From assembly GCA_009377395.1 (NCBI GenBank), contig WHUB01000019.1, forward strand, positions 754-58,583: a DNA stretch of 57,830 nucleotides, read 5' to 3'. A program made the translations under genes and the position numbers. Under the pieces are notes generated by a model. That model ran no database searches. It was not told the origin of the DNA and was given only the letters and a program-made list of their open reading frames with translations. Every line of letters begins with the position of its first letter. Position 1 is the stretch's first letter. Of this stretch, positions 24,397 to 33,301 are shown one piece after another. The DNA comes from Actinophytocola sp. GTDB taxonomy: Bacteria > Actinomycetota > Actinomycetes > Mycobacteriales > Pseudonocardiaceae.

Positions 24397-25551
24397 CTAC
24401 CGGCCGGCGGGGGTGACGTTGAGCATCATGCCGGAGAGGCCGCGGGCGCGGACCGAGAGCTTGGACGCCGCCTCGCGGAGCACCTCGGACGCCGCGGCGT
24501 CCGGCGCCGTCAGCACCAGCGGCGTGCCCGCGTCGCCCTGCTCGCGCAGCCGGGGGTCGAGCGGCACCTGACCGAGCAGTGGCACCTCGGCGCCCACCGA
24601 CTTCGACAGCGAGTCCGCGACCTGCTGGCCGCCGCCGGAGCCGAAGAGGTCCATCTTGCTGCCGTCCGGCGCCTCGAACCAGGACATGTTCTCGATCACG
24701 CCTGCCACCCGCTGCCGGGTCTGCAGCGCGATCGCGCCGGCGCGCTCGGCCACCTCGGCCGCCGCCTGCTGCGGCGTCGTGACGACCAGGATCTCGGCGT
24801 TCGGGATCAGCTGCGCGACCGAGATCGCGATGTCGCCGGTGCCGGGCGGCAGGTCGAGCAGCAGGATGTCGAGGTCGCCCCAGAACACGTCGGCGAGGAA
24901 CTGCTGCAGCGCGCGGTGCAGCATCGGCCCACGCCACACCACCGGGGTGTTGCCCGGCGTGAACATGCCGATCGAGATGACCTTCACGCCGTGCGCCTGC
25001 GGCGGCATGATCATTTCCTCGACCTTGGTCGGCTTCTCGCTCGCGCCCAGCATGCGCGGCACCGAGTGGCCGTAGATGTCGGCGTCGACGACACCGACCG
25101 ACAGCCCGCGCTCGGCCATCGCGACGGCCAGGTTCACCGTGACGCTGGACTTGCCGACCCCGCCCTTGCCGGATGCGACGCAGTACACCCTGGTCATCGA
25201 CCCCGGCTGGGCAAACGGGATCACCGGCTCCTTGGCGTCCCCGCGCAGTGCCTTGCGCAGCTCGGTCCGCTGTTCGTCGTTCATCACGTCCAGCTCGACC
25301 TGCACCTCACTGACGCCGTCGAGCTCGCCGACGGCGGACTTGGTGTCGTTGGTGATGGTCTCCTTGAGCGGGCAACCAGCGACGGTGAGGTAAATGCCGA
25401 CCTTGACCAGGCCATCCGCACCGATCTCGACGTCCTTGACCATGCCGAGCTCGGTGATCGGCTTGCCGATCTCCGGGTCCTTGACACCCGTGAGGGCATC
25501 GCGCACGGCCTCGTCGCTGGGAACGCCCTGTTGCTGCTGGGTGCTTGTCAC
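24397..25551 (-). CDS. mrp: Mrp/ApbC-type P-loop iron-sulfur cluster carrier
   Basis: ParA-like ATPase of 384 residues. An N-terminal MIP18/DUF59 domain (about 12-95) is followed by the deviant Walker A GKGGVGKSS (about 127-135) and DLPPGTGD. Homologues carry and transfer Fe-S clusters. The usual C-terminal CPHC cluster-binding motif is replaced: after IENMSW comes FEAPDGSKMDLFG with no cysteines. Cluster binding at the dimer interface in the classical way is therefore unlikely. Convergent with tatB, as in mycobacteria. GTG start. Confidence 0.92.
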   Translation of the reverse strand: MTSTQQQQGVPSDEAVRDALTGVKDPEIGKPITELGMVKDVEIGADGLVKVGIYLTVAGCPLKETITNDTKSAVGELDGVSEVQVELDVMNDEQRTELRKALRGDAKEPVIPFAQPGSMTRVYCVASGKGGVGKSSVTVNLAVAMAERGLSVGVVDADIYGHSVPRMLGASEKPTKVEEMIMPPQAHGVKVISIGMFTPGNTPVVWRGPMLHRALQQFLADVFWGDLDILLLDLPPGTGDIAISVAQLIPNAEILVVTTPQQAAAEVAERAGAIALQTRQRVAGVIENMSWFEAPDGSKMDLFGSGGGQQVADSLSKSVGAEVPLLGQVPLDPRLREQGDAGTPLVLTAPDAAASEVLREAASKLSVRARGLSGMMLNVTPAGR

Positions 25552-25717
25552 GCTTGCGCACCGACCTTCGTGAGGGGGTAAGTCCTGCCTTCGCGTCTAT
25601 GCTACGGGTGCGAGGCCGGGCCACGCCGTCCCGTGCCCGGCTGTCCGCATGACGGACGGCTCGCGGGCCCTGTTCTCGTCGGTGCCCCGGCGTAGCATCG
25701 AAGGCAGGTGATCCGAG

Positions 25718-26605
25718 ATGGAGACCGTGCTCTACCTCATCCTGCTCGCCGCGCTGGGCGCCGGTGGCTATGTCGCGGCGGGCCTGCGAGTGGTGCGGCA
25801 GTACGAACGAGGGCTGGTGCTGCGATTCGGCAGGGTCCACCGTGCGCCGAGGGAGCCGGGCCTGACGTACATCATCCCCGGCGTCGACCACATGCGGAAA
25901 GTGAACATGCAGGTGGTGACGCTGCCGGTGCCGGGGCAGGACGGCATCACGCGGGACAACGTGACGGTGCGGGTTGATGCCGTCGTGTACTTCAAGGTGA
26001 TCGACCCGGTGCAGGCGATCGTCGGGGTGGAGAACTATCGCTTCGCGATGCTGCAGGTCGCGCAGTCCAGCCTGCGCCGGATCATCGGGGAGAGCAGCCT
26101 CGACGACCTGCTGTCGAACCGGCAGCGGCTCAACGAGGGCCTCGAGATCATGATCGACAGCCCGGCGATCGGGTGGGGAATCCACATCGACCGGGTGGAG
26201 ATCAAGGACGTCGCCCTGCCGGAGGCGATGAAACGCGCGATGTCGCGGCAGGCCGAGGCCGAGCGAGAACGCCGGGGCAGGGTGATTTCCGCCGAGGGTG
26301 AGCTCCAGGCGTCGGAGAAGCTGGCGCAAGCGGCGGAACGAATGTCGAATACTCCCGCCGCACTGCAATTGCGATTGCTGGAAACCGTTGTCGAAGTGGC
26401 GGCGGAGAAGAACTCGACCTTGGTGCTGCCGTTCCCGGTGGAACTTTTGCGTTTCCTTGAAGCCAGTACGGTGACGCAAAGAGACATGCAAGAGAAATCT
26501 CAGGGTGAGGGCGAACACAAACCTGAAACGCTCGACGGAAAATCGATAGACGCGCAGCCACCTGCGAAAACAACGGAAAAAGACGATCAAGAAACCATTG
26601 GCTGA
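25718..26605 (+). CDS. SPFH/Band 7 membrane protein (stomatin-like)
   Basis: Stomatin/prohibitin-family protein of 295 residues: one N-terminal membrane helix (about 3-22), an SPFH domain (about 25-180; YERGLVLRFGRVHRAPREPGL, VRVDAVVYFKVIDP, ESSLDDLLSNRQRLNE) and a coiled-coil AEAERERRGRVISAEGELQASEKLAQ. Such proteins form large membrane-microdomain oligomers. The C-terminal 40 residues are polar, and the 3' end of the gene is visibly lower in GC (about half in 26521-26580 by my count). No NfeD partner gene lies next to it, as would be usual for one subfamily. Confidence 0.9.
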   Translation: METVLYLILLAALGAGGYVAAGLRVVRQYERGLVLRFGRVHRAPREPGLTYIIPGVDHMRKVNMQVVTLPVPGQDGITRDNVTVRVDAVVYFKVIDPVQAIVGVENYRFAMLQVAQSSLRRIIGESSLDDLLSNRQRLNEGLEIMIDSPAIGWGIHIDRVEIKDVALPEAMKRAMSRQAEAERERRGRVISAEGELQASEKLAQAAERMSNTPAALQLRLLETVVEVAAEKNSTLVLPFPVELLRFLEASTVTQRDMQEKSQGEGEHKPETLDGKSIDAQPPAKTTEKDDQETIG

Positions 26606-26674
26606 AGGTGAAGTAACGCACAGATAACTAACGAACCTTGCGCGGCGCATACCTGGCGGGTTGATGCTGGGGTC

Positions 26675-26857
26675 ATGCGAAAGCGTTTTGCCAGCCTGCA
26701 AGATCGGGTGCGGGAGATCTGGTTCGGCGATGACAGCGGTCCCGACTCGTTGCTCGCACGCAGTTTCCGGGCGTGCGAAGACTGCGGTGAGAACGTCTAT
26801 GTTCTCGCGACGACCTGCCGCGAGTGTGGTGCGGAGGTCGCACTGCTCGCGAGCTGA
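26675..26857 (+). CDS. Small zinc-ribbon protein, unknown function
   Basis: Protein of 60 residues starting MRKRFASLQDRVREIWFGDD. Two CxxC pairs, CEDCG and CRECG, are separated by ten residues and end the protein, matching a zinc-ribbon fold. It is cytoplasmic and basic at the start. It might bind nucleic acid or RNA polymerase, but no family is recognised. It lies between the SPFH gene and an acyl-CoA dehydrogenase and is preceded by a low-GC spacer of 69 bp. Confidence 0.75.
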   Translation: MRKRFASLQDRVREIWFGDDSGPDSLLARSFRACEDCGENVYVLATTCRECGAEVALLAS

Positions 26858-26973
26858 CGGCGGGCGGCTCAGGGCCACGGCGTTGCCGCCGTCACACTGG
26901 CAAGGCGGGTGTCATCCGTTGGATACTGCGGGGTAACCGACCCGCCCGTGAGCCCGAGTTCGAGGGAGAGCCG

Positions 26974-28185
26974 ATGGCCCGCCTTGCCCAGACAGCCGGA
27001 TTGACCGAAGTCCAGTCGGAGATCCTGGCCACCGTCCGCGACTTCGTCGACAAGGAGATCATTCCGCACGCGCAGGAGCTGGAGCACGCGGACACCTACC
27101 CCTCGGAGATCGTCGAGGGCATGAAGGAGATGGGGCTGTTCGGCCTCACCATCCCGGAGGAGTACGGCGGTCTCGGTGAGTCGCTGCTGACGTATGCGCT
27201 GGTTGTGGAGCAGATCGCGCGTGGCTGGATGAGCGTGTCCGGCGTGATCAACACCCACTTCATCGTGGCGCACATGATCTCTCGGCACGGCACGGAGGAG
27301 CAGAAGCAGCACTTCCTGCCGAAGATGGCGACCGGCGAGATCAGGGGTTCGTTCTCCATGTCGGAGCCGGACCTCGGCTCCGACGTCGCGGCGATCAAAA
27401 CCCGGGCAAAAAGGCTGGACGGCTCTGGGGATGGCGCTGCCTACGTCATCGACGGCAGCAAGATGTGGCTGACCAACGGCGGCACGTCGAACCTGATCGC
27501 GCTGCTGGTCAAGACCGACGAAGGCGCGGAGAAGGCGCACCAGAACCTGACCACGTTCCTGGTCGAGAAGCCGGAGGGCTACGGCGAGGTCGCGCCGGGG
27601 TTGTCCATCCCCGGCAAGATCGACAAGATGGGCTACAAGGGCGTCGACACCACCGAGGCGGTGTTCGACGGCTACCGGATCAGCGGCGACGCCGTGCTGG
27701 GCGGGGCCCCCGGCAAGGGCTTCGCGCAGATGATGGACGGCGTCGAGGTCGGCCGGGTCAACGTCGCGGCGCGGGCGTGTGGCATCGCGATCAGGGCGTT
27801 CGAGCTGGCGGTCGAGTACGCCCAGCAGCGCAAGACGTTCGGCAAGCCGATCGCCGAGCACCAGGCGATCGCGTTCAAGCTGGCCGAGATGGGCACCAAG
27901 GTGGAGGCGGCCCACCTGATGATGGTCAACGCCGCCCGGCTGAAGGACTCCGGCGAGCGCAACGACGTCGAGGCGGGCATGGCCAAGCTGATCGCCAGCG
28001 AGTACTGCGCCGAGGTCACCCAGGAGGCGTTCCGCATCCACGGCGGCTACGGCTACTCGAAGGAGTACGAGATCGAGCGGCTGATGCGGGAGGCGCCGTT
28101 CCTGCTCATCGGCGAGGGCACCAGCGAGATCCAGAAGACGATCATCAGCAGGGGACTGCTGCGCGACTACCGCTCGCGCGGCTGA
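26974..28185 (+). CDS. Acyl-CoA dehydrogenase
   Basis: FAD-dependent acyl-CoA dehydrogenase of 403 residues: N-terminal helical domain, middle beta domain with FSMSEPDLGSDVAAI and KMWLTNGG, and a C-terminal helical domain with RKTFGKPIAEHQAIAF, IHGGYGYSKEYEIERLMR and GEGTSEIQK, which carries the likely catalytic glutamate. It oxidises an acyl-CoA to the 2-enoyl-CoA; chain length cannot be read. ATG at 26974 follows GAGGGAGAG; the frame is open further upstream without homology. Confidence 0.92.
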   Translation: MARLAQTAGLTEVQSEILATVRDFVDKEIIPHAQELEHADTYPSEIVEGMKEMGLFGLTIPEEYGGLGESLLTYALVVEQIARGWMSVSGVINTHFIVAHMISRHGTEEQKQHFLPKMATGEIRGSFSMSEPDLGSDVAAIKTRAKRLDGSGDGAAYVIDGSKMWLTNGGTSNLIALLVKTDEGAEKAHQNLTTFLVEKPEGYGEVAPGLSIPGKIDKMGYKGVDTTEAVFDGYRISGDAVLGGAPGKGFAQMMDGVEVGRVNVAARACGIAIRAFELAVEYAQQRKTFGKPIAEHQAIAFKLAEMGTKVEAAHLMMVNAARLKDSGERNDVEAGMAKLIASEYCAEVTQEAFRIHGGYGYSKEYEIERLMREAPFLLIGEGTSEIQKTIISRGLLRDYRSRG

Positions 28186-28292
28186 CCCCGGGGGAGCGCG
28201 CTCTCCGCACGCCTCCGTGGCAAGCTACGACGCCATCGGCGAGTCCGGATTTGGCAGGATGGTGTTGTGGCCTGTTCACGAGAGGTGATCAC

Positions 28293-28820
28293 GTGACGAG
28301 TCCGTTCTCGATGTCCGCACGGCAAGGGGGGCAGCCGAAGCTGCCGACCCCGCCGGACGGCTGGCCGATCGGCTGTTATCCCACCTACGAAGAGGCGCAA
28401 CGCGCGGTCGACTACCTCGCGGACGACGACTTCCCGCTGTCCGACGTCACCATCGTCGGGGTCGACCTGATGATGGTCGAGCGCGTGATGGGCAAGCTGA
28501 CCTGGGGCAAGATGCTCGCGGCGGGAGCCATGCCGGGGGCGTGGTTCGGCATGCTCATGGGCCTGCTGCTGACCCTGTTCAACACCACCGCGGAGATGCG
28601 CTACGAGCCGATCATGCTCGGTCTCGGCGCGGGCGCGGTGTTCGGCGCTCTGCTCGCCGCGGCCAGCTTCGGCATGAACAAGGGCAAGCGCTCCTTCTCG
28701 TCGACGAGCCAACTGGTCGCCGGCCGGTACGACGTCCTGTGCCAGCCGCGCAACGCCGAGCGGGGCAGGGATCTGCTCGCCAAGCTGGCCCTCGGGCAGC
28801 CGCCGACATCTACTCCATGA
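28293..28820 (+). CDS. Membrane protein with GsiB/GSP17M-like N-domain
   Basis: The protein has 175 residues. The N-terminal cytoplasmic domain (about 20-65) contains PIGCYPTYEEAQRAVDYLADDDFPLSDVTIVG, the heat-shock-induced GSP17M-like fold. Two membrane helices follow (about 72-95 and 105-125) and a short C-terminal strand region. A homologous membrane protein gene precedes the sugar ABC operon in mycobacteria as well, so the adjacency is conserved. The function is unknown. GTG at 28293 follows GAGAGGTG. Confidence 0.82.
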   Translation: MTSPFSMSARQGGQPKLPTPPDGWPIGCYPTYEEAQRAVDYLADDDFPLSDVTIVGVDLMMVERVMGKLTWGKMLAAGAMPGAWFGMLMGLLLTLFNTTAEMRYEPIMLGLGAGAVFGALLAAASFGMNKGKRSFSSTSQLVAGRYDVLCQPRNAERGRDLLAKLALGQPPTSTP

Positions 28821-28851
28821 GGAGTCAAAAGGTCACGAGTCACAATCGGTT

Positions 28852-28930
28852 CACACCGGTGTGTGACAACATGTCTTGCGCCTCGAAGGAGGTTTCCGGC
28901 TCAATACTCGTTAGCAACCTCAATAACGAG
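28852..28930 (+). promoter_or_regulatory. Operator-like palindromes before the ABC importer operon
   Basis: CACACCGGTGTG at 28852-28863 is a perfect 12-bp palindrome. CTCGTTA (28907-28913) and TAACGAG (28924-28930) form a second perfect inverted repeat centred about 25 bases before the ATPase start, overlapping where a repressor would block elongation or the ribosome site. They are plausible binding sites for a sugar-responsive LacI- or GntR-type regulator, though no regulator gene is adjacent. Confidence 0.4.
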
Positions 28931-28943
28931 GGGGAGGCTGGCG

Positions 28944-30053
28944 ATGGCGCCGGTGACCTACGAGAAGGCGTCGCGTGTCTATCCGGGCGGGGTGCGCGCG
29001 GTCGACTCGCTCGACCTGGCGATCGACGACGGCGAGTTCCTGGTGCTCGTCGGTCCCTCCGGGTGCGGCAAGTCGACCTCGCTGCGCATGCTCGCCGGGC
29101 TGGAGGAGGTCAGCGAAGGCGCCATCCGCATCGGTGACCGTGATGTGAGTGGGCTGTCGCCAAAGGACCGCGACATCGCGATGGTGTTCCAGAGCTACGC
29201 GCTCTACCCGCACATGAGCGTCGCCGACAACATGGGGTTCGCTCTCAAGATCGCCGGGGTGAAGAAGCCCGAGATCGTCCGGCGGGTCGGCGAGGCCGCC
29301 AAGCTGCTGGACCTGGAGCAGTTCCTCGACCGCAAGCCGAAGGCGCTGTCCGGCGGGCAGCGGCAGCGCGTCGCGATGGGACGAGCGATCGTCCGGGAGC
29401 CACGTGTCTTCCTGATGGACGAGCCGCTGTCCAACTTGGACGCCAAGCTGCGGGTCTCCACCCGCACCCAGATCGCGGCGTTGCAGCGGCGGCTCGGCGT
29501 GACCACCGTCTACGTCACCCACGACCAGGTCGAGGCGATGACCATGGGCGACCGGGTGTGCGTGCTCGACCAGGGCAAGCTGATGCAGGTCGACACCCCG
29601 CGCGCACTGTACGAGCGGCCGGACAACGTCTTCGTCGCCGGGTTCATCGGCTCGCCCGCGATGAACATCGGCGACCTGCCGATCATCGACGGCGGCGCCC
29701 GCATCGGCACGACGACGGTCCCGCTGTCCCGGGCCACGCTCGACGCCATCGCCGCCGACGACATCACCGACCGCGTCACCGTCGGATTCCGGCCGGAGGC
29801 GCTCGACGTCGTGCCCGCGGGCACGGAGCAGTCGTTCGAGGTCGTCGTCAACGTCGTCGAGGAGCTGGGGGCGGAGGCGTACGTCTACGGCGCGCTGACC
29901 GATCCGGCGGGGGCCGAGATGGCCGCGCCGGACATCATCGCGCGGGTCGAGCCGCGCGAGATCCCCGGCAAGGGCGACGCGGTCGGCCTCACGATCCGCC
30001 CCGACCAGCTGCATGTCTTCTCCGTGGCGACCGGTAACCGGCTGCCCACCTGA
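28944..30053 (+). CDS. Carbohydrate ABC importer ATPase (SugC/MsmX/AglK type)
   Basis: ATPase of 369 residues. Walker A GPSGCGKST is at residues 37-45, then Q-loop FQSYALYPHMSV, signature LSGGQRQR, Walker B VFLMDEPLSNLDAKLR, and the H-loop VTHDQ. A C-terminal TOBE/MalK regulatory domain follows (about 240-369). It energises uptake of a sugar through the permeases encoded downstream. ATG at 28944 follows GGGGGAGG. The ATPase is first in the operon, unlike mycobacterial lpqY-sugA-sugB-sugC where it is last, resembling the alpha-glucoside transporter layout. Confidence 0.93.
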   Translation: MAPVTYEKASRVYPGGVRAVDSLDLAIDDGEFLVLVGPSGCGKSTSLRMLAGLEEVSEGAIRIGDRDVSGLSPKDRDIAMVFQSYALYPHMSVADNMGFALKIAGVKKPEIVRRVGEAAKLLDLEQFLDRKPKALSGGQRQRVAMGRAIVREPRVFLMDEPLSNLDAKLRVSTRTQIAALQRRLGVTTVYVTHDQVEAMTMGDRVCVLDQGKLMQVDTPRALYERPDNVFVAGFIGSPAMNIGDLPIIDGGARIGTTTVPLSRATLDAIAADDITDRVTVGFRPEALDVVPAGTEQSFEVVVNVVEELGAEAYVYGALTDPAGAEMAAPDIIARVEPREIPGKGDAVGLTIRPDQLHVFSVATGNRLPT

Positions 30054-30074
30054 CACCACCAGAAGGAGCGCGTA

Positions 30075-31367
30075 ATGCGATCACGAAACCCACTACGGCT
30101 TGGCGCGCTGGTGTTCGCCGGTTCCCTCGTGCTGAGCGGATGCCTCGGCACCGGTGAGGAGAGCGGCGCGAACCAGCCGGTCGAGATCTTCGGTGGCATC
30201 ACCGGCACCGCGGAGGCCGGGCTGGTCAAGCAGGCCGTGGCCGAGATCAAGGAGGCGACCGGAGTCAACGTCACCTATCAGCCGTCCCGTGACTTCACGA
30301 CGCTCATCAGCAGCAAGGTCCGTGGCGGGGACGCGCCCGACATCGCGCTGTTTCCGCAGCCGGGGCTGCTGCTCGACATGTCCGAGGACATCACGCCGCT
30401 GGGCGACGTCGACGTCGGCCTCGATGAGATCAGGCAGACCCTGATCCCCGGCCTGCTCGACTCGGCGACCAAGGACGGCAAGGTCTACGGCGCGCCGATC
30501 GACCAGGCGCCGAAGAGCCTGGTCTGGTACCCGAAGAAGGCGTTCGAGCAGGCAGGCTATGAGGTTCCGACGACGCACCAGGAGCTGCTCGACCTGACCG
30601 AGCAGATCAAGCAGGACGGTAAGACGCCGTGGTGCATCGGACTCGAGTCCGGCCCCGACACCGGCTGGCCCGCGACCGACTGGCTCGAGGACTACGTGCT
30701 GCGCACCGCGGGCCCCGAGGCGTACGACCAGTGGGTCGCCGGGAAGCTGGAGTTCAGCAGCCCGCAGATCACCGAGGCCGCCGAGACCGTCGGCGAGATC
30801 ATGCTGACCCCGGGCAACGTGCAGGGCGGTGGCCAGGCCATCGTCAGCACCTCGTACGGCGACTCGGCGGCGCAGATGTTCGAGAACCCGCCCGCGTGCT
30901 ACCTGCACCGGCAGGCCAGCTTCATCACCACGTTCTTCCCCGACAACGTCCAGCAGAACCTCGACGAGGAGGCCGGGGTGTTCGTGTTGCCGCCGGTCGA
31001 GGGCGGCTACGACGGCACGCCGATCCTCGGCAGCGGTAACTTCGCCGCGCTGTTCAACTCGGACAACGAGAACGCGGTCAAGGTCATGGAGTACCTGATC
31101 TCGGACAAGTTCGGCACGCCGCGTTACGAGGCGGGCGGGGTGCTCTCGCCGCACACGACCTTCGACGTCGACAAGTATCCGGACGAGACGACCAAGGAGA
31201 TCGCGCGGCAGGTCAACGAGGCCGACGTGTACCGGTTCGACGGCTCCGACCTGATGCCGGCCGAGGTGGGCACCGGCGCCTTCTGGACCGGGATGGTCGA
31301 CTGGGTCAGCGGCCAGAAGGACCTCAAGACCGTGCTGCCCGAGATCGACGAGAGCTGGCCCAGCTGA
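30075..31367 (+). CDS. Sugar ABC transporter substrate-binding lipoprotein
   Basis: Extracellular solute-binding protein family 1, 430 residues. Signal peptide with lipobox LVLSGC near residue 23; the mature cysteine anchors it to the membrane. Characteristic segments include GGDAPDIALFPQPGLL and KVYGAPIDQAPKSLVWYPKKAFE. Best resemblance by eye is to alpha-glucoside binding proteins; trehalose (LpqY role) is less likely but possible. It lies 21 bp after the ATPase gene behind an AAGGAG site. Confidence 0.9.
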   Translation: MRSRNPLRLGALVFAGSLVLSGCLGTGEESGANQPVEIFGGITGTAEAGLVKQAVAEIKEATGVNVTYQPSRDFTTLISSKVRGGDAPDIALFPQPGLLLDMSEDITPLGDVDVGLDEIRQTLIPGLLDSATKDGKVYGAPIDQAPKSLVWYPKKAFEQAGYEVPTTHQELLDLTEQIKQDGKTPWCIGLESGPDTGWPATDWLEDYVLRTAGPEAYDQWVAGKLEFSSPQITEAAETVGEIMLTPGNVQGGGQAIVSTSYGDSAAQMFENPPACYLHRQASFITTFFPDNVQQNLDEEAGVFVLPPVEGGYDGTPILGSGNFAALFNSDNENAVKVMEYLISDKFGTPRYEAGGVLSPHTTFDVDKYPDETTKEIARQVNEADVYRFDGSDLMPAEVGTGAFWTGMVDWVSGQKDLKTVLPEIDESWPS

Positions 31368-31403
31368 CCAGCGCGGACGTCGTGGCGGGAAGGGTGGCGA
31401 CAG

Positions 31404-32384
31404 ATGCTCAAGGCGATCAACGCGCTGCTGGCGATCCTGGCAGGCGTCGGCGGTGGCTTCGCCCTGTATCTGATCCTGAACTGGCTGGTCGAGCGCTTGC
31501 CGGGCCGGTGGGAGGACCGGCTCAAGCCGTACATCTTCATCGGCCCGGCGATCGTCTTCGTGACCGCCTTCCTGGTCTATCCCGCGCTGCGGACGGCGTA
31601 CCTGAGCTTCTTCGACGACGAGGGTGAGAAGTTCGTCGGGCTGGCGAACTACGTCGAGCTGCTCAGTGAGTCCGACTTCCTCAACGCGCTGTTCAACAAC
31701 CTGCTGTGGCTGATCGTGGTGCCTGCCGGGGTCGTGATCGCCGGGCTGATCGTCGCGGTGCTCGCCGACCAGCTCGGCACCCGCAGCGAAAACGCCGTCA
31801 AGTCGTTCATCTTCCTGCCGATGGCGATCAGCTTCGTCGGCGCCAGCACGATCTGGCGGTTCGTGTACGCCTACCAGCCGGAGGGCAGACCCCAGATCGG
31901 GCTGCTGAACGCGGTGTGGACCCTCTTCGGCGCCAACCCGGTCGCCTGGATCCAGATCGACACCGCGCGGCTGAACTCGCTGCTGCTCATGGTGATCATG
32001 ATCTGGCTGCAGACCGGGTTCGCCATGGTGCTGCTCTCGGCGGCGATCAAGAACGTGCCGGTGGAGACGCTGGAGGCGGCGAGGATCGACGGTGCGTCCG
32101 ACGTGCAGATCTTCTTCCAGGTCGTGGTGCCGCAGATCTGGTCGACGGTGATCACCGTGTTCGTCACCGTGCTGATCCTGACCCTGAAGATCTTCGACAT
32201 CATCTACGTCATGACCGGTGGCGAGTTCAACACCGACGTCATCGGTAACCGGTTCATCACCGAGCTGATCAATTTCAACAACGACGGCAGGGCCTCGGCC
32301 ATCGTGGTGATGCTGCTGATCGCCGTCATCCCGGTGATGGTCTACCAGGTTCGGCAGTTCCGGCAGATGGAGGCCACGCGATGA
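31404..32384 (+). CDS. Sugar ABC transporter permease 1
   Basis: Inner-membrane permease of 326 residues with about seven or eight hydrophobic segments. The ATPase-contact EAA loop is visible as VETLEAARIDGASDVQIFFQVVVPQI. It forms the channel with the next gene's product. An extra N-terminal helix (about 8-24) precedes the core, as in AglF/UgpA-type permeases. ATG at 31404 follows a GGGAAGGG site. The stop overlaps the next start (ATGA). Confidence 0.92.
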   Translation: MLKAINALLAILAGVGGGFALYLILNWLVERLPGRWEDRLKPYIFIGPAIVFVTAFLVYPALRTAYLSFFDDEGEKFVGLANYVELLSESDFLNALFNNLLWLIVVPAGVVIAGLIVAVLADQLGTRSENAVKSFIFLPMAISFVGASTIWRFVYAYQPEGRPQIGLLNAVWTLFGANPVAWIQIDTARLNSLLLMVIMIWLQTGFAMVLLSAAIKNVPVETLEAARIDGASDVQIFFQVVVPQIWSTVITVFVTVLILTLKIFDIIYVMTGGEFNTDVIGNRFITELINFNNDGRASAIVVMLLIAVIPVMVYQVRQFRQMEATR

Positions 32385-33295
32385 CGACCGCGACACCGCC
32401 ACTCGCGCCGCACGCCGAACGTGCTCCGGCCCGGCCGGGCGCGGGCAAGCCGCGCCGGGGCGTCGGCGCGGTCGTGGTCCGGCTGGCGCTGCTGATCATG
32501 GTGCTGCTGTGGACGATCCCGACCATCGGGCTGCTGGTGACGTCCGGCCGGAATCCAGAGGTGGTCGCGAGCTCGGGCTGGTGGACCGTGCTGTCCTCGC
32601 CGCTCGACTTCACCCAGTGGACGGCGGAGAACTACGACACCGTGCTGAACGCGCAGGGCATGGCGAACGCCTTCCTGAACAGTCTCGTCGTGACCATCCC
32701 GGCCACGGTCATCCCGATCCTGGTCGCGGCCTTCGCGGCGTACGCGTTCACGTACATGAGGTTCCCCGGCCGGGACTTCTTCTTCATCGTGCTCGTCGGG
32801 CTGCTCGTCATCCCGTTGCAGGTGGCGTTCATCCCGCTGCTGCAGGTGTTCGGCACGATCGGCCTCGTCGGCACGTTTCCCGCGGTGTGGCTGGCACACG
32901 CCGCCTTCGGCATGCCGCTCGCGGTGTATCTGCTGCGCAACTACATGCAGGGGCTGCCCGGTGAGGTGATCGAGTCGGCGAAGGTCGACGGCGCCAGCCA
33001 TTTCGTCACGTTCTGGCGGCTGATCATTCCGATGTCGACGCCCGCGCTGGCGGCGTACGCGATCTTCCAGTTCCTGTGGGTGTGGAACGACCTGCTGGTC
33101 GCGCTGATCTTCCTCGGCCCGGGGGAGAACGAGGTCGTCACGGTCAACCTGAGCACCCTGGTCGGCACCCTCGGCTCGGACTGGCAGCTGCTCACGGCGG
33201 CGGCGTTCATCACGATGATCGTGCCGATGATCGTGTTCCTGTCGTTGCAGCGCTACTTCGTCCGCGGCCTCACCGCGGGCTCCGTGAAGGGGTAG
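32381..33295 (+). CDS. Sugar ABC transporter permease 2
   Basis: Second channel subunit of 304 residues with six membrane segments and the EAA loop LPGEVIESAKVDGASHFVTFWRLIIPMS. The N-terminal 25 residues are a proline/alanine/arginine cytoplasmic tail. It is translationally coupled to the first permease by an ATGA overlap. It completes a one ATPase, one binding protein and two permease importer. It ends six bases before the convergent corA stop. Confidence 0.92.
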   Translation: MTTATPPLAPHAERAPARPGAGKPRRGVGAVVVRLALLIMVLLWTIPTIGLLVTSGRNPEVVASSGWWTVLSSPLDFTQWTAENYDTVLNAQGMANAFLNSLVVTIPATVIPILVAAFAAYAFTYMRFPGRDFFFIVLVGLLVIPLQVAFIPLLQVFGTIGLVGTFPAVWLAHAAFGMPLAVYLLRNYMQGLPGEVIESAKVDGASHFVTFWRLIIPMSTPALAAYAIFQFLWVWNDLLVALIFLGPGENEVVTVNLSTLVGTLGSDWQLLTAAAFITMIVPMIVFLSLQRYFVRGLTAGSVKG

Positions 33296-33301
33296 TCGCC
33301 G

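Noticed and set aside
30093..32402. Very long antisense open frame over the ABC importer genes
   Set aside because: Histidine/arginine/aspartate-rich shadow of two conserved genes, with no domain or plausible start.
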